Below, piece after piece: positions 43,244 through 53,869 of a DNA stretch of 64,000 nt (position 1 is the stretch's first letter; each line of letters opens with the position of its first letter). The stretch lies in assembly GCF_008831285.2 (NCBI RefSeq), contig NC_045139.1:2488704-2552703 (forward strand). Reading direction: 5' to 3'. The translations under genes were made by a program, and so were the position numbers. This DNA comes from Nymphaea colorata (Eukaryota > Streptophyta > Magnoliopsida > Nymphaeales > Nymphaeaceae). The notes beneath the pieces are model-generated. The model made no database searches. It was not told where the DNA came from and saw only the letters and a list, made by a program, of their open reading frames with translations.

Positions 43244-43668
43244 CAAACCGGTTTTGGAAAAGACTCGAACCGGTTCATTCGATTTCAGACCGGTTCAATA
43301 CGATTCAGAATCGATTCGGTCCAATTCAGACCGGTTCGAACCTTTCAGATCCGATTCGGACCATTTGGGGACCGGTTCATCCATTTCAGAACCGATTCGA
43401 ACCATTTTCGAACCGATTCAGGGCTTTTCAGAACCGGTTCATTCAGTTTTGGAACCGATTCTAGCATTTCAGAACCGATTAAGTTGATTTTTGAACCGAT
43501 TCGGGCATTTTCAGACCGGTTCACTTGATATTTAGACCGATTCAGGGCTTTTCAGACCGGTTCATTGAGTTCTGGAACCGTTTTTAGCCAATTTTAACCG
43601 GTTCAGTGGGTTTTAGAACCGATACGGTCTAATTTTGACCGGTTTGTCCAATTTTTTGACCGGTTCAG
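43244..43668. repeat. Degenerate about 21-bp tandem array with ACCGGTTC/ACCGATTC motifs
   Basis: About 20 units, each starting ACCGGTTC or ACCGATTC and followed by about 12-13 T-rich bases. Because the unit is about 21 bp, the open frame shows a seven-residue peptide period (FRTDSNH, FRTDSGL, FRTGS). AACCGGTT is a self-complementary core. Confidence 0.85.
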
Positions 43669-44445
43669 CTCTATTTAGGGGCATGTGGGTGTTCTAGTTG
43701 CGGTTTAAGAACGATAAGGGCCACTTTAAGGTCAATTCAGTGGTTCTTGACCCACTTAAGCACGATTATGATACTGGTTTATAAGTTTTGGACTCTTTTG
43801 GACTCATTTCATTGAATCATTTTGGTTTTGGATTTAATGTAGGGCATACGCGTATGGTAATTTGTTTTATGCATCAGGTTTTGGATTCAATGAATGACAA
43901 ATTTTGTATGTAAATTTTAATTCATGTATCATGTTTTGCATGTTATTAAAATTATGAGTGTACTTTAGATGAATGTTCGGATTATGAATTTTGATCTTTG
44001 GCCATGTCTGTTGTTTGAAATGAGTACGTTTGTACTTTATGTCGCCAAAGTGACCTCTGTTGTACGAATTTGCTTGTTTTAAACATTAGATGATAGTATA
44101 CTTGATCCATGCGAACAATGATCAGCCCAAAGGAGGATTGTTGTTTGGTCAGGTTTAAGTATACAGGGCAATGAATATGTGATAATTTTTCAGGTTTCCA
44201 TGTGAATAGCGAGTCAATCCAAAGATAGGCTCGTTCTTTGACAGGGTTAATTATTCATATTCATTGTTGACCAAGAATACCACTTGCAGTTAGTATTTCA
44301 ATTCAAAGATTGGATATTAACGTTGCACCGGTACCTTGTGATGGGATTTAGGTCATTGTATTTAAATTCATTTATATTTGTTGTTTCATCTTTGTGCATG
44401 TATTGATTGTGAGCATGTTTGGTATTTTTGTTGTTCTTTGTACAG

Positions 44446-45275
44446 TGAGTTCTGCTTCTATGATATCTGCAAATTTGAGTACTGTTCCTGAGTTAAATGG
44501 TTCGAATTTTAAGGACTGGAAAGAAACTGTTATGATTGTTCTGGGTTGTATGGATCTTGACCTTGCATTTAGGGAGTTGTGCCCACCTCATCCAACAGAT
44601 CAAAGTTCCCATGAGGATAAGCGGTACTTTGAACGGTGGAAACGCTCAAACCGCATGTGTCTAATGATCATGAAGAGGTCAATCCCAGAAAATTTTAGGG
44701 GCTCTATTACTGAAAAGGCTAGTGCCAAGGCGTTCCTTGAAGAGATTGAAAAACGTTTTGCTAAAAATGAAAAGGCTGAAACAAGCACTCTTTTGAGTAA
44801 ACTTGTGACGCTAAAGTATAAAAATAAGGGGAACATACGGGAGCACATTATGGAAATGTCTCATCTTGCTTCAAAATTACAAGCGCTAGGTCTGAGGTTA
44901 CCCGAAGACTTTATAGTGCATATGGTTCTTCTTTCTCTTCAACCACAGTTTGGACAGTTTAAAGTTAGTTATAACTGTCAGAAGGAGAAATGGACTCTTA
45001 ATGAGCTCATTTCGCACTGTGTGGAAGAAAAGGAGAGATTGAAGTATGATAGGATAGAAAGTGCTCACTTGGCTACTATGCCTAAAAGTAAGAAAAGAAA
45101 GACGGCTAAAGAAATTGCAGTTGATCACGCATCCATCAAGAAACAAAAGAAGCATAAGGAAGGCAAATCAAGCTGCTTCTTTTGCAAGGATGAAGGTCAT
45201 ATGAAGAAAGATTGTACTAAGTATCACGCATGGCGTGAAAAGAAAGGTACAATTCTTACTTTGGGTTTGTTCTGA
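44446..45275 (+). CDS. Copia Gag polyprotein fragment (intact frame)
   Basis: The frame is open from before 44446 to a stop at 45275; the first internal ATG is at 44460 (about 271 aa). NLSTVPELNGSNFKDWKE near the start and a central SLLSKLVTLK-like helix region (here TLLSKLVTLK) are typical of the copia Gag (UBN2) domain. Near the C-terminus there is a zinc knuckle CFFCKDEGHMKKDC (C-X2-C-X4-H-X4-C) preceded by a Lys-rich stretch. It packages element RNA in virus-like particles. The frame may instead begin in the LTR: ATGGATTCAG (42194-42203) spliced to 44446 continues in the same frame. Confidence 0.85.
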
Positions 45276-47110
45276 GGTTAATTTAATTTCAGTACCAAGG
45301 CACTTGTGGGTAGATTCGGTTGTTACTACTCACATAAGTGTCTATTGTGCAGGGCTGCCTAAATCGTCAGACGCCAATTGATGCTGAAAGATTCATCTAT
45401 GAGGGCGATGACATGAAGGCGAAGAATGAAGCCATAGCAGTTTTTTGGGTTATTGTTAAAGACTGGTTGTTTTTTGAATTTGACAGAAACTTATGTAGTA
45501 CCGTCTTTTAGACGGAATTTGTTTTTTATTTCTTTACTGAACAAATTTGGTTATGATTGTTCATTTGGAGGAAATAAATTTAAGTAGTTTCTGCATTCAA
45601 ATTTGAATTTCACTGGTTCTTTGTCTAGTAGCGATAACCTTTATTTGCTTGATACGGTTGCTTCATATAATAAAACCTTGCGTGTTACGTTTAGTGGTAC
45701 TAAAAGAAATTAGTCAAAGAGAATTCTGCTATGTTATAGCATTGGCGCTTAGGACAAATCTCTGAAAAGAGAATAAAAGGCTTATGTCGAATAGAATTCT
45801 TGATTCCCTTTGTTTTTGTAGACTTTAATGTTTGCATTGTATGTATAAAGGGGAAAATGAACAAACATTAAGGGGTTATAAGTTTTATAATCCATTCAGT
45901 AAGTCTTTCTTTGAAAGGGAAACGCCCATTTCTTTGAGGATATTGAGTTTGGGAGGTGATCAGGTTAGAAGCATTGCTTTTGAAGAAGGACCTGAGTCCA
46001 CTCTATTCAGAAGAAGGCAATGATGTCGATCTCCATACTGAAGAACAAACTCAACAACCTCAAGAAAATTAAGTAGAGATGTCACTAAGAAAATCCATAT
46101 ATGGACTAAAGCAAGTTTTCCAGTAAATGGTATTACAAACTTTATCAAGTTATAGTTTCATTTGGTTTCGAAATTAATATGGTTGATGAATGTGTATACT
46201 AAAAGTTCAGTGGGGGCAAATTTATCTTTCAGGTTTTATATGTCGATGATATATTGTTGGCAAGTAATGATGTTCGCATATTGCATGAAACTAAGATTTT
46301 TTGTCAACAAAAGTTTGACATGAAGGATCTTGGTTGTGCATCTTTTGTATTGGGGATTCAAATATTTCGAGATCGTTCTCGGGGTATTCTTGGATCATCA
46401 CAAAAGGCCTACATTGATAAGGTGCTTCAGCGATATGACATGAAAGATTGTAAACCATGAAAGACTCCAGTTGCTAAAGGAGACAAGTTTAGTCTCAAAC
46501 AGTGCCCTAAAAGTAAAATCGAATCTAAAGAAATGGAAATGATTCCCTATTTGTCTGTTGTGGGAAACTTTATATATGTTCAGGTTTGTACTCGTTTGGA
46601 TATTGCATTTATCATTGGAATGTTAGGCAGATACTTAAGTGATCCTGGTATGGGTCATTGGAAAGCAGCCAAAAGAGTTTTGATGTACTTAAAAGAACAT
46701 AAGATTTTATGCTCACATACAGGAAGTCAGACCAGTGGGAGATCATTAGGTATTCAGATTCTGACTTTGCTGAGTGCCAAGATAATGGCATTCAATCAGG
46801 TTTTGTGATTGCAGAATTTTGTCACGAGGCTGCGCATTATGTATGGTATAGAAATACCACTAAGGTTGTTGTGTGACAATAATTCAGCAGTCATGTACTC
46901 TTATAACAGCCACAGTTTGTCAAAGTCGAAGCACATCGACGTTAAGTTTTTTGGACTGTTAAAGAGGGGATACAGAATGGTCAGGTGTCTTTAGAGCATA
47001 TTGAGACAAACTCTATGATTGTGGATCCGCTTACCAAGGGTTTAACACATAAGGTCTTTCACGAACATGTTGTTCATATGGGGGTGTTATCCTTGGATGA
47101 TGTGTTGGTT
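45276..47110 (+). pseudogene. Decayed copia pol (protease, integrase remnant, partial RT and RNase H)
   Basis: Recognisable pieces in shifting frames: a protease start near 45299 (HLWVDSVVTTHIS); a pre-integrase zinc region near 45730 (HWRLGQISEKRIKGL) preceded by an in-frame TAG; the reverse transcriptase motif SIYGLKQ near 46093 and YVDDILLASND near 46238; and RNase H-like sequence with LLCDNNSAVMYS and KSKHIDVKF near 46860-46950. The integrase catalytic core and the first half of the reverse transcriptase are absent. Several stops and frameshifts mean no functional polymerase can be made from this copy. Confidence 0.85.
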
Positions 47111-47507
47111 TAATGGGAGTTTGTATTTTGTTTGCTCTTATGTATGGACACATATTCAGTTTTCTGCAGAATAAAGTTTAAAGTTCTTTGGTTCCATTCT
47201 GTGTTTATGTTTTGATCTCCATAAGGTTTTAAAGTTGAACCAGTTGAAAATAGACATGTTGTAATCACATCACATGTAATTCTCATGCTATACATCCATA
47301 TCAGATCTATGTCATTGGTTATGTTAACATTTGTGATCATTGAAGGTTTAGCTAACTTTTGATATAGCGAAAGCCGCTTTGGTTCTGTGTTGATATGATC
47401 ATGGACGAGATTGGTGAAATGACGTTTAATAAGATAGCAGTTATGAGCTCTTAAGGTTTTGTATAATGTCTGAATGTATTAAGACATATTTGGCCCAAGT
47501 GGGAGAT

Positions 47508-47989
47508 TGTAAGATCATTTGGTGGGCCGGCATATGTCTATGAGGAATTTCAGACATTATGGCTGTCTTAACGTAAATATCCGCTTAAGTGATTGCATTT
47601 TGGGATATTACGTCATTTTAGATGGTATGGGGTAATTTTGAAATGTATAGATACCAGTACGCAATTACGGACTCTTTGATTGGTGGAATCCGTAATTGTC
47701 CTCATTATAAAATGGTAGTGGTCCCTGGGGTCGTGCAAGGGTTGCCTGGAACAGTTGCTTTTGGTTTCTAGGGTTTTCTCTTCCCCATCTGAGAGAGACC
47801 TCACGCGCACCGCACGTACCCTGGAAGACCCTGCTGCGATCTTCTCGTGCACCAGATCAGATGGATTCAGGTACGCTTCCGCTTCAGTTTAAGGTTTCGT
47901 TTATTTCAATGATTTAGCAAGAGCATGATCCTATTTAGGGTATATATACGTTTGGTTTTGTATATGCGTTATGGGGAGAAATCCCATCA
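47508..47989 (+). repeat. 3' LTR of the copia element
   Basis: 482 bp, six differences from the 5' LTR seen by eye, all substitutions, so no length change. Confidence 0.95.
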
Positions 47990-47994
47990 TCTTC

Positions 47995-49058
47995 TTCTAT
48001 TAATTTGTAAATGCAAATGAGAAAAAGAGCAAAGGCTAGACAGGCACTCCAAACGATTAAGCACGCGTCACATGGACCAGTCGTTCTATTCAAAACCTAC
48101 AGATAAGGCCTGTTTGGATGCCATCAAAATTGAGTTTAATGAAAGCCTGGTTTTGTAAAAGGAACTCAAAAAATTCGTTGGTTCCTTTAACTTTGATTTT
48201 ATTGTTGGTCCCCGGTGAACTGAGGCTTATTTATTTTAGGGCTATGGACGCCCAATTCCAAGGTGCTGCTTGTATCTTGTCTACGACTCTTTTATTATTT
48301 ATTAACAAATTTATTTTTTTGAGTTGAGCTGCTGTCATCACATAAATTTCTAAAAATTAAGTGGATAAATTCATAGTCTTAGCTATACGAAACGGGTAAA
48401 TTTAGTCAGAGCTTCAAAACATGCTCAATTGAGAACTGACCCATATAACTTTTTTCTCTTTTTTGTACCATTTTACAAAACTTGTGCAGCGCAAGGATGA
48501 CACCCACTAAATCAAAATAAAAGCAACATGGAAATGGATTAGTGTAGTTAACTAAGGAATTTAGAACCAGACGGTCTTTTTTTTTAATTGATGCGCTTAT
48601 CTTTATATTAGTAAATTATCATATATATATATATATATTGTATTATATATGTTATAAATTATTTAATTTTCGTCATCCATACCTCTTGCTTTTGCATGAA
48701 TAAGATTTATCTACACAGTAAAACCACTTTTTTCTGGCGTTTTGCTTGTTTTCACATGTACATCATCTCAACTTGCTAAACCTATTGAGAAATAACGGAA
48801 AAAGAAGAGTCTAGGCAATAGGGTTCCAAGTTAGAACAAGAAACAAAGTTAGCTTCTAAAGCTAACTGCCTAACAGCATGATTTCCGAGATGATGGAAAT
48901 TCAACCCAAGAACTGTTTCATGAAAAAACAATGGAAAGGCAAGGACATGAGCATAAGCCAAAGCCCTCTGCTCCTTCCATCTCGGACGGTGTCCAAGGTC
49001 ACGAGAGCTATCGAGTGATTCACAGTTTCGTTGAAGCACCAAATTTGGCGTTGAGCGA
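47995..49058. other. Region between the copia element and TNL2
   Basis: No gene supported. It is TNL2 upstream sequence with a TA tract at 48620-48640. I do not see a TATA box at a suitable distance comparable to those of TNL1 and TNL3. Confidence 0.5.
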
Positions 49059-49801
49059 ATGGGTCGAGAGATTGTACAGAGATTCTTGCCACCGGCTGCG
49101 ATCGCCATCATCACGGCCATGACCTTCTTTTTCTGGTCCCATCAGTCCAGAAGGGCTAGAGTAAATTCGGAGAGGTCTGATTCGGACGACGGTAAGGATG
49201 ATGCTTCGCCTCCACCGCCGGTGAGGGAAGACGGATTCCAGTATGATGTGTTTCTGAGCTTTAGGGGACCAGACACTCGCAAGGGCTTCACAGGCCATCT
49301 CTACCAAGCATTGAAAGAGAAGGGCATAATCACTTTCATCGACAGTGAGACGCTGGAGAAGGGGCAAAATGTGGAGGAGCTATACGGGTGCATCGAGAGA
49401 TCGAAAATCTTGGTGCCCATCTTCTCTAAAGGCTATGCTGATTCAAAGTGGTGTCTGAAGGAGATACACAAGATGGTAAAGTGCAATAGGCTGATCTTAC
49501 CGGTCTTCTTTGATGTGAATCCAAAAGTCGTCTGTCATCAAATTGGCTCTTTTGAACGTCCATTTAGGAGGTATCGTAAGAGTGAAGGAATAGACAAGGG
49601 GGAGGTAAGCAAATGGAGTGATGCTTTAAGAAGAGCAGATTCACAAAAATGTGCCTCAAAAACTGAGCAAATTCACAAAACATTATAATACAGTGTGTTT
49701 CATAAATCTGCCATTTTCTTTTGGGGTACATTTATGAAACAATAACAATGTATTATTGTTGCCAAACATCTCCTATGTATACATATTTTTACAAGCCTCA
49801 A

Positions 49802-49849
<48 letters not shown>

Positions 49850-51818
49850 TTTTCCCGACATAAACAGTAATTCAATTACATTCTTGACTTATTTGAAGTT
49901 GAAAGCCTTAATTAGTTGTTGCAGCTGAGGCAGGTGATCGGTGCTTCACTCTTGTACATTGTCATTTTATTCTTATAAAATGTATGCTTTTTCTTTTTTT
50001 GGGCCTAGGGTCTTGACAAGTTGGAAGAACTACATCTCAGTGGTTGTGAAAACCTCGTCAGGTGTCCACTTTTTTCGAGCAATATGACACACTTACGGAC
50101 ATTGGACTTTGGAGATTGTGCTAACATGACTGAACTTGATCCATCTATTGGGCATCTCAAGAACTTGACCGACCTGAATTTGAGGTACAGCAAATCACTG
50201 AAGGAACTGCCTCAAGAAGTTTCTCAATTGACCTCACTCACATGGCTTAACCTCACTGGATGTCACCAAATTACAGCACTGCCTAAATCCATGAGCTGCT
50301 TGAAGCAACTGAAGCGGCTGTCCCTACAGCAGTGTTCCTCGTTGACAGAAATACCTGAATGCATTTGTTCCTTTCTCAATCTTGAAGAACTAGATGCTTC
50401 ACACTGTCAACGTATTGCTTTTTTGCCAAACTGGATTGGAAAGCTTAAAAGCCTGAAACAGCTTGATTTGAGTTGGACAGCCATTGAAGAGCTTCCACAT
50501 TCCATTGTGTCGCTAGAGAACCTTGAGATGCTTTCAGTTGCTCATTGCGGAAAGCTTGAGGACGTTCCTGGCATTACGCAGATGAAATTGTTACGGGCAT
50601 TGGGCCTTTTAGGATGTAGAAGCCTTCACGACTCATTCTTGGAACGACTTCAGGTAAACATCTGGGAAAACCTTTGTTAAGTCTTTTACTCCATTGGTAG
50701 GGGTAACTCTGAAGGTTACCAAATTAGTGGGAGGTCACAATTTTAAAACCCAAACCTTGCAGCAAACAAAGTCAAAGTTACAAGATATTCTCTTTTCTTT
50801 GAAGAGTTTCCACTCAATCAAAATGCACAACTTTGTTCTTTTTCTATAACTTCAATTGAGTAGACCTTTTAGTAGGCGGGAATGGAGAGTGTGTTTCTGA
50901 GGATTCCTATTGATCTGACTGGGATTGTAAAGAAGAGCTTCGATTCAAAGATGTTTGTAAAAGTTAATGGAAGCTTATGAAGGTCCTGGCATCCGTTAGT
51001 GGCATCCCATCTAGTTAGGCATTCAGCTTCACCTTTATGGATATGATTACTCACTAACCCCGATATCTCCTTCCTCTGTTTTCCAGGAAGTAAACTTTCA
51101 AAATCTAGGAGTTTTCTCCATCCCAGGGAGGAGGCTGTTGTCATATCCACAGTCCCTCTCTTTCCTTCTTCCCAAGCAGTTCGAGACAGGCATCTTGTAC
51201 TTGCATGTAGATAAAAGCAGCTTGGACAACATTTGCTCGGAACTAGACAAAAATGGTGGCCCTGAAGGGGAAGACGAGAGCATTAGAAGTGAGGAATATA
51301 GAAACATGGACAGCGAAGATGAAAGCCTTAAAATTGAGGAAGATAGAAACATGGACAGCGAAGATGAAAGCCTTAAAATTGAGGAAGATAGAAACATGGA
51401 CAGCAATGACTCGGAACTTGTTTATAAAAGCATTCCAACTGATGAAGTTATAGACAGGCAGCCGGGCAGAGTTGTTTTGATAGAGATAACGACAGGTGAT
51501 GCTAAATTCCAGTTTTCAGCTTTAATTGAATTTAAATGGCACGAAACTGGTAGTGAAGAGGAGGAATTTAGGAAGTTGCCCACGGCTACATTTGGACGCC
51601 ATAGCGAGCTGATGAAGATGGCAAGGCAAGGGGAATTTGAGGGAAATGATGACGACCGGCGGAGGACGATGATGACTATGCGTGTGTCCATCGATGGTTG
51701 CGACCTACTCCACGGTGATTTATTCACATATGCGAAAAATTGCGTTGAATGGTTAGATCACGATCCGATTAAAGCTGACGATAATTTAGTTATTGTGGAA
51801 TTTGGTCGGCCATTTTAA
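49059..51818 (+). CDS. TNL2: TIR-LRR gene lacking NB-ARC (rearranged TNL)
   Basis: First exon from 49059: residues about 9-27 hydrophobic, RR after it, then a TIR domain from about 61 (QYDVFLSFRGPDTR, WCLKEI with Glu135). Just before the normal TIR-exon end, at about 49640, the sequence switches to intron sequence also found at 62757-62920 in TNL3, so the TIR exon end, NB-ARC and first LRR exons are deleted. Read straight through, the product is TIR-only, 209 aa, stop at 49688. Alternatively, a donor-like GAG|GTAAGC at 49605 could splice to the LRR exon 50009-50653 and then 51087-51818, all phase 0, giving about 640 aa: anchor-TIR-LRR-C-terminal domain. LRR and C-terminal exons are open with normal splice sites. 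The C-terminal exon carries an acidic 15-residue repeat (RNMDSEDESLKIEED) at about 51300-51408. I cannot decide between a transcribed gene and a recent pseudogene. Confidence 0.65.
49804..49847. repeat. (TA)n microsatellite
   Basis: TA tract in the intron before the TNL2 LRR exon; the homologous TNL3 intron also has one, at 62999. Confidence 0.96.
51300..51408. repeat. 45-bp tandem repeat inside the TNL2 last exon
   Basis: The units 51300-51344 and 51345-51389 are identical; a third partial unit follows to about 51408 and a diverged half unit precedes. In frame, the period is 15 residues, acidic. Confidence 0.95.
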
Positions 51819-52472
51819 GAGCAAGCCAACATAACATAAAGGCCAGAACTGGAAAAGTCAAAGGATGCGAATTGGATCCAAGTGGCGGCCAAATGGATCT
51901 CATTCTTAGCATTGAGGTGTTGTGGAACTGATAATAACGTGTGTTCCCCCGTTTGACGAAGTTCGTATATAGGTTTCATTGATATACTATTTGATAGTAT
52001 TTACATAATAAACATCAACCCTTGAAAATTTCTTATATATTAGAATCCTCAGTACAAGACTATCCTCGAGTCCTCTTTATATATATTGAGTGTTATAATT
52101 TACCGTCTTCAGACATGCATATGCGCATATATTGGGCTTTTATGTCAATTGAAATAATTCGGCCCAAAGTTGACCAGACAAAGTGGTCAGCAACTCCTAA
52201 TTTGTCCTGTAACTGGCTCCAACATATACTTAAAAAATGCAAAATCAATTTTAAGTGTCTTTGATTCCTGGAGAATTTAAGTGTCAGACTTTCATCCTTG
52301 AATTATGCATAGCCTCACGCATGCTAAATACCAATAACAATCAGAGCAGTTCCAATCAAACGACCCTCTTGTACACTTAGGCGTATTAAACGTGATTCCC
52401 CCATGGTTGCCGCGGGCATCATGAGTGATTGCATGGTCCGTTTGGGTCCACTCTCCTTTTTGGCCTCTCACC
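51819..52472. other. 3' flank of TNL2
   Basis: No gene seen; AT-rich intergenic sequence. Confidence 0.5.
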
Positions 52473-52480
52473 AAGACGGG

Positions 52481-52657
52481 CAGGGGCGGAGCCAGGATTT
52501 GTTGCAAGGGCGAGACTAATGAGGAATGGGTTTTGTGGGTTCTATTTGGGTAGGGCCAAATTGAACTTAAAGCAAAAAAAAAAAGATTCATATATATATA
52601 TATATATTCATTTGTTAGGGTGGGGCCATGGCCTAGGCGCCCCCCCCCCCCCCCTTG
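52481..52657. mobile_element. hAT-type MITE (177 bp) with perfect 8-bp duplication
   Basis: The left end CAGGGGCGGAGCCAGG and right end (inverse CAAGGGGGGGGG) are flanked by AAGACGGG at 52473-52480 and 52658-52665. The right end has a C-run of about 16 bases. A short TA tract lies inside. No coding region. Confidence 0.85.
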
Positions 52658-52665
52658 AAGACGGG

Positions 52666-53529
52666 GACCATGCACAAGTGCGAGAGAGGGACAGAAACAG
52701 ACGGGAACGCCGCAAAAGAGCGAGAGAGGGACAGAGACGGATGGAAAGCCCAACGACCTGCTACCACAGTTAAGCTTTTGAATTATTTTAACAACCGAAA
52801 GAACAAACTTGATCCAAATTACATTTATTATCCTATTTTTTTTAGTTTCATCCTATTGTTTTTCAGTCGGCCAACTCGGATCTAAATTACATTTATTATC
52901 CTTGAAACTGATTAACTTAAAGTATGTTTACAATATTATCCTCTTTGTTTGCTGATCTACATTGTATTTTTATAATTTTTTTCAACGTTTACCACATTTC
53001 CTAAAACATGTCTCAGGTTAATGAGAAGCGGTATGTGATACACTTATCATGTTGCACATTTATCATTTTTCAGTCCAGAAAAGTAGCCCAATGAGAATCA
53101 AACTCATGACGGCTGGGCAAATCCCTTTGATAACTTCCACTTATTAAAAAGAAAATACAATTTTTTTTGCACGCCAAGATCTTACTTGTCCTTAATTATT
53201 GGCAACGTAAAAATTGGAAGCAAATGATAACTAGGGACGAGCACCTGGGAAGGCAATTTTTTTGCCTTTTTTTTTCCCTTGTAAGATCTATCTTACATTC
53301 ATAACTAGAACATTATAAATTTATATAAAATGACACCGTTAAGTGTGTATACAGAAGTTAAACAGACGAAATTTTATTGGAAAATGAATACTTCATTTTA
53401 TACGTGTTATGTTGGAAGTCTAAAACTTATCACGTCCGTAAGATGATGTTGTTCTTGACTTATCCTGAGTCCCTGTAACTCAAGTTTGGGACCAGCAAGG
53501 ATAGTAAGAAATCAGGGTAAAAGTAAACA
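52666..53529. other. Gene-free stretch
   Basis: AT-rich, with no recognisable exon or element ends. Confidence 0.5.
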
Positions 53530-53537
53530 CTTTTAGG

Positions 53538-53713
53538 CAGTGGCCGAGCCAGAAATTATTAACTGACCGGCACTTCAAAGTAAATTTAATCTTAAGGGGC
53601 ACTCATGTGTTAAAAAACTGAAAATTAATGAAGTTTTTTTATGTAAATAGTGTAATGGTTTTAGGCTGGTGTGGGCAAGTGCCCACGCCAGCAATAATGT
53701 AGCTCCTCCACTG
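53538..53713. mobile_element. hAT-type MITE (176 bp) with perfect 8-bp duplication
   Basis: The left end CAGTGGCCGAGCCA and right end (inverse CAGTGGAGGAGCTACA) are flanked by CTTTTAGG at 53530-53537 and 53714-53721. Near the right end there is a palindrome GTGGGCAAGTGCCCAC. Same family as 677-829, in the opposite orientation. Confidence 0.93.
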
Positions 53714-53869
53714 CTTTTAGGTGTTATGCTTGTTTTCCAGATTGCTTTTTTGTTCTATCTTTATTGGCAAGATGGTGCTTTGTGGATTAATTATCAATCT
53801 CATGCTCATGTATATGCATCATATCAGCCACAAAAAGGAGCTAGATATCTAGTGTTTTAGCCATTGTCG

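Larger units (their letters stand above)
41836..47994 (+). mobile_element. Ty1-copia LTR retrotransposon, complete LTR to LTR, non-autonomous
   Basis: The element spans 41841-47989, flanked by perfect 5-bp duplications TCTTC (41836-41840, 47990-47994). Both LTRs are 482 bp, start TGTAAGATC and end in CA, and differ at six positions by eye (about 98.8% identity). The primer binding site TGGTATCAGAGCC (initiator Met tRNA type) begins at about 42325, and a polypurine tract (aagtgggagat) directly precedes the right LTR. The internal region contains a GC-rich leader, a 21-bp-period repeat array, one intact gag frame and a decayed pol. Gene order (gag, protease, integrase remnant, RT/RNase H) is that of copia. 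Confidence 0.95.

Noticed and set aside
43244-43668. Possible CRISPR-like array
   Set aside because: The units are short, degenerate and contiguous with T-rich spacers, in a plant retrotransposon leader.
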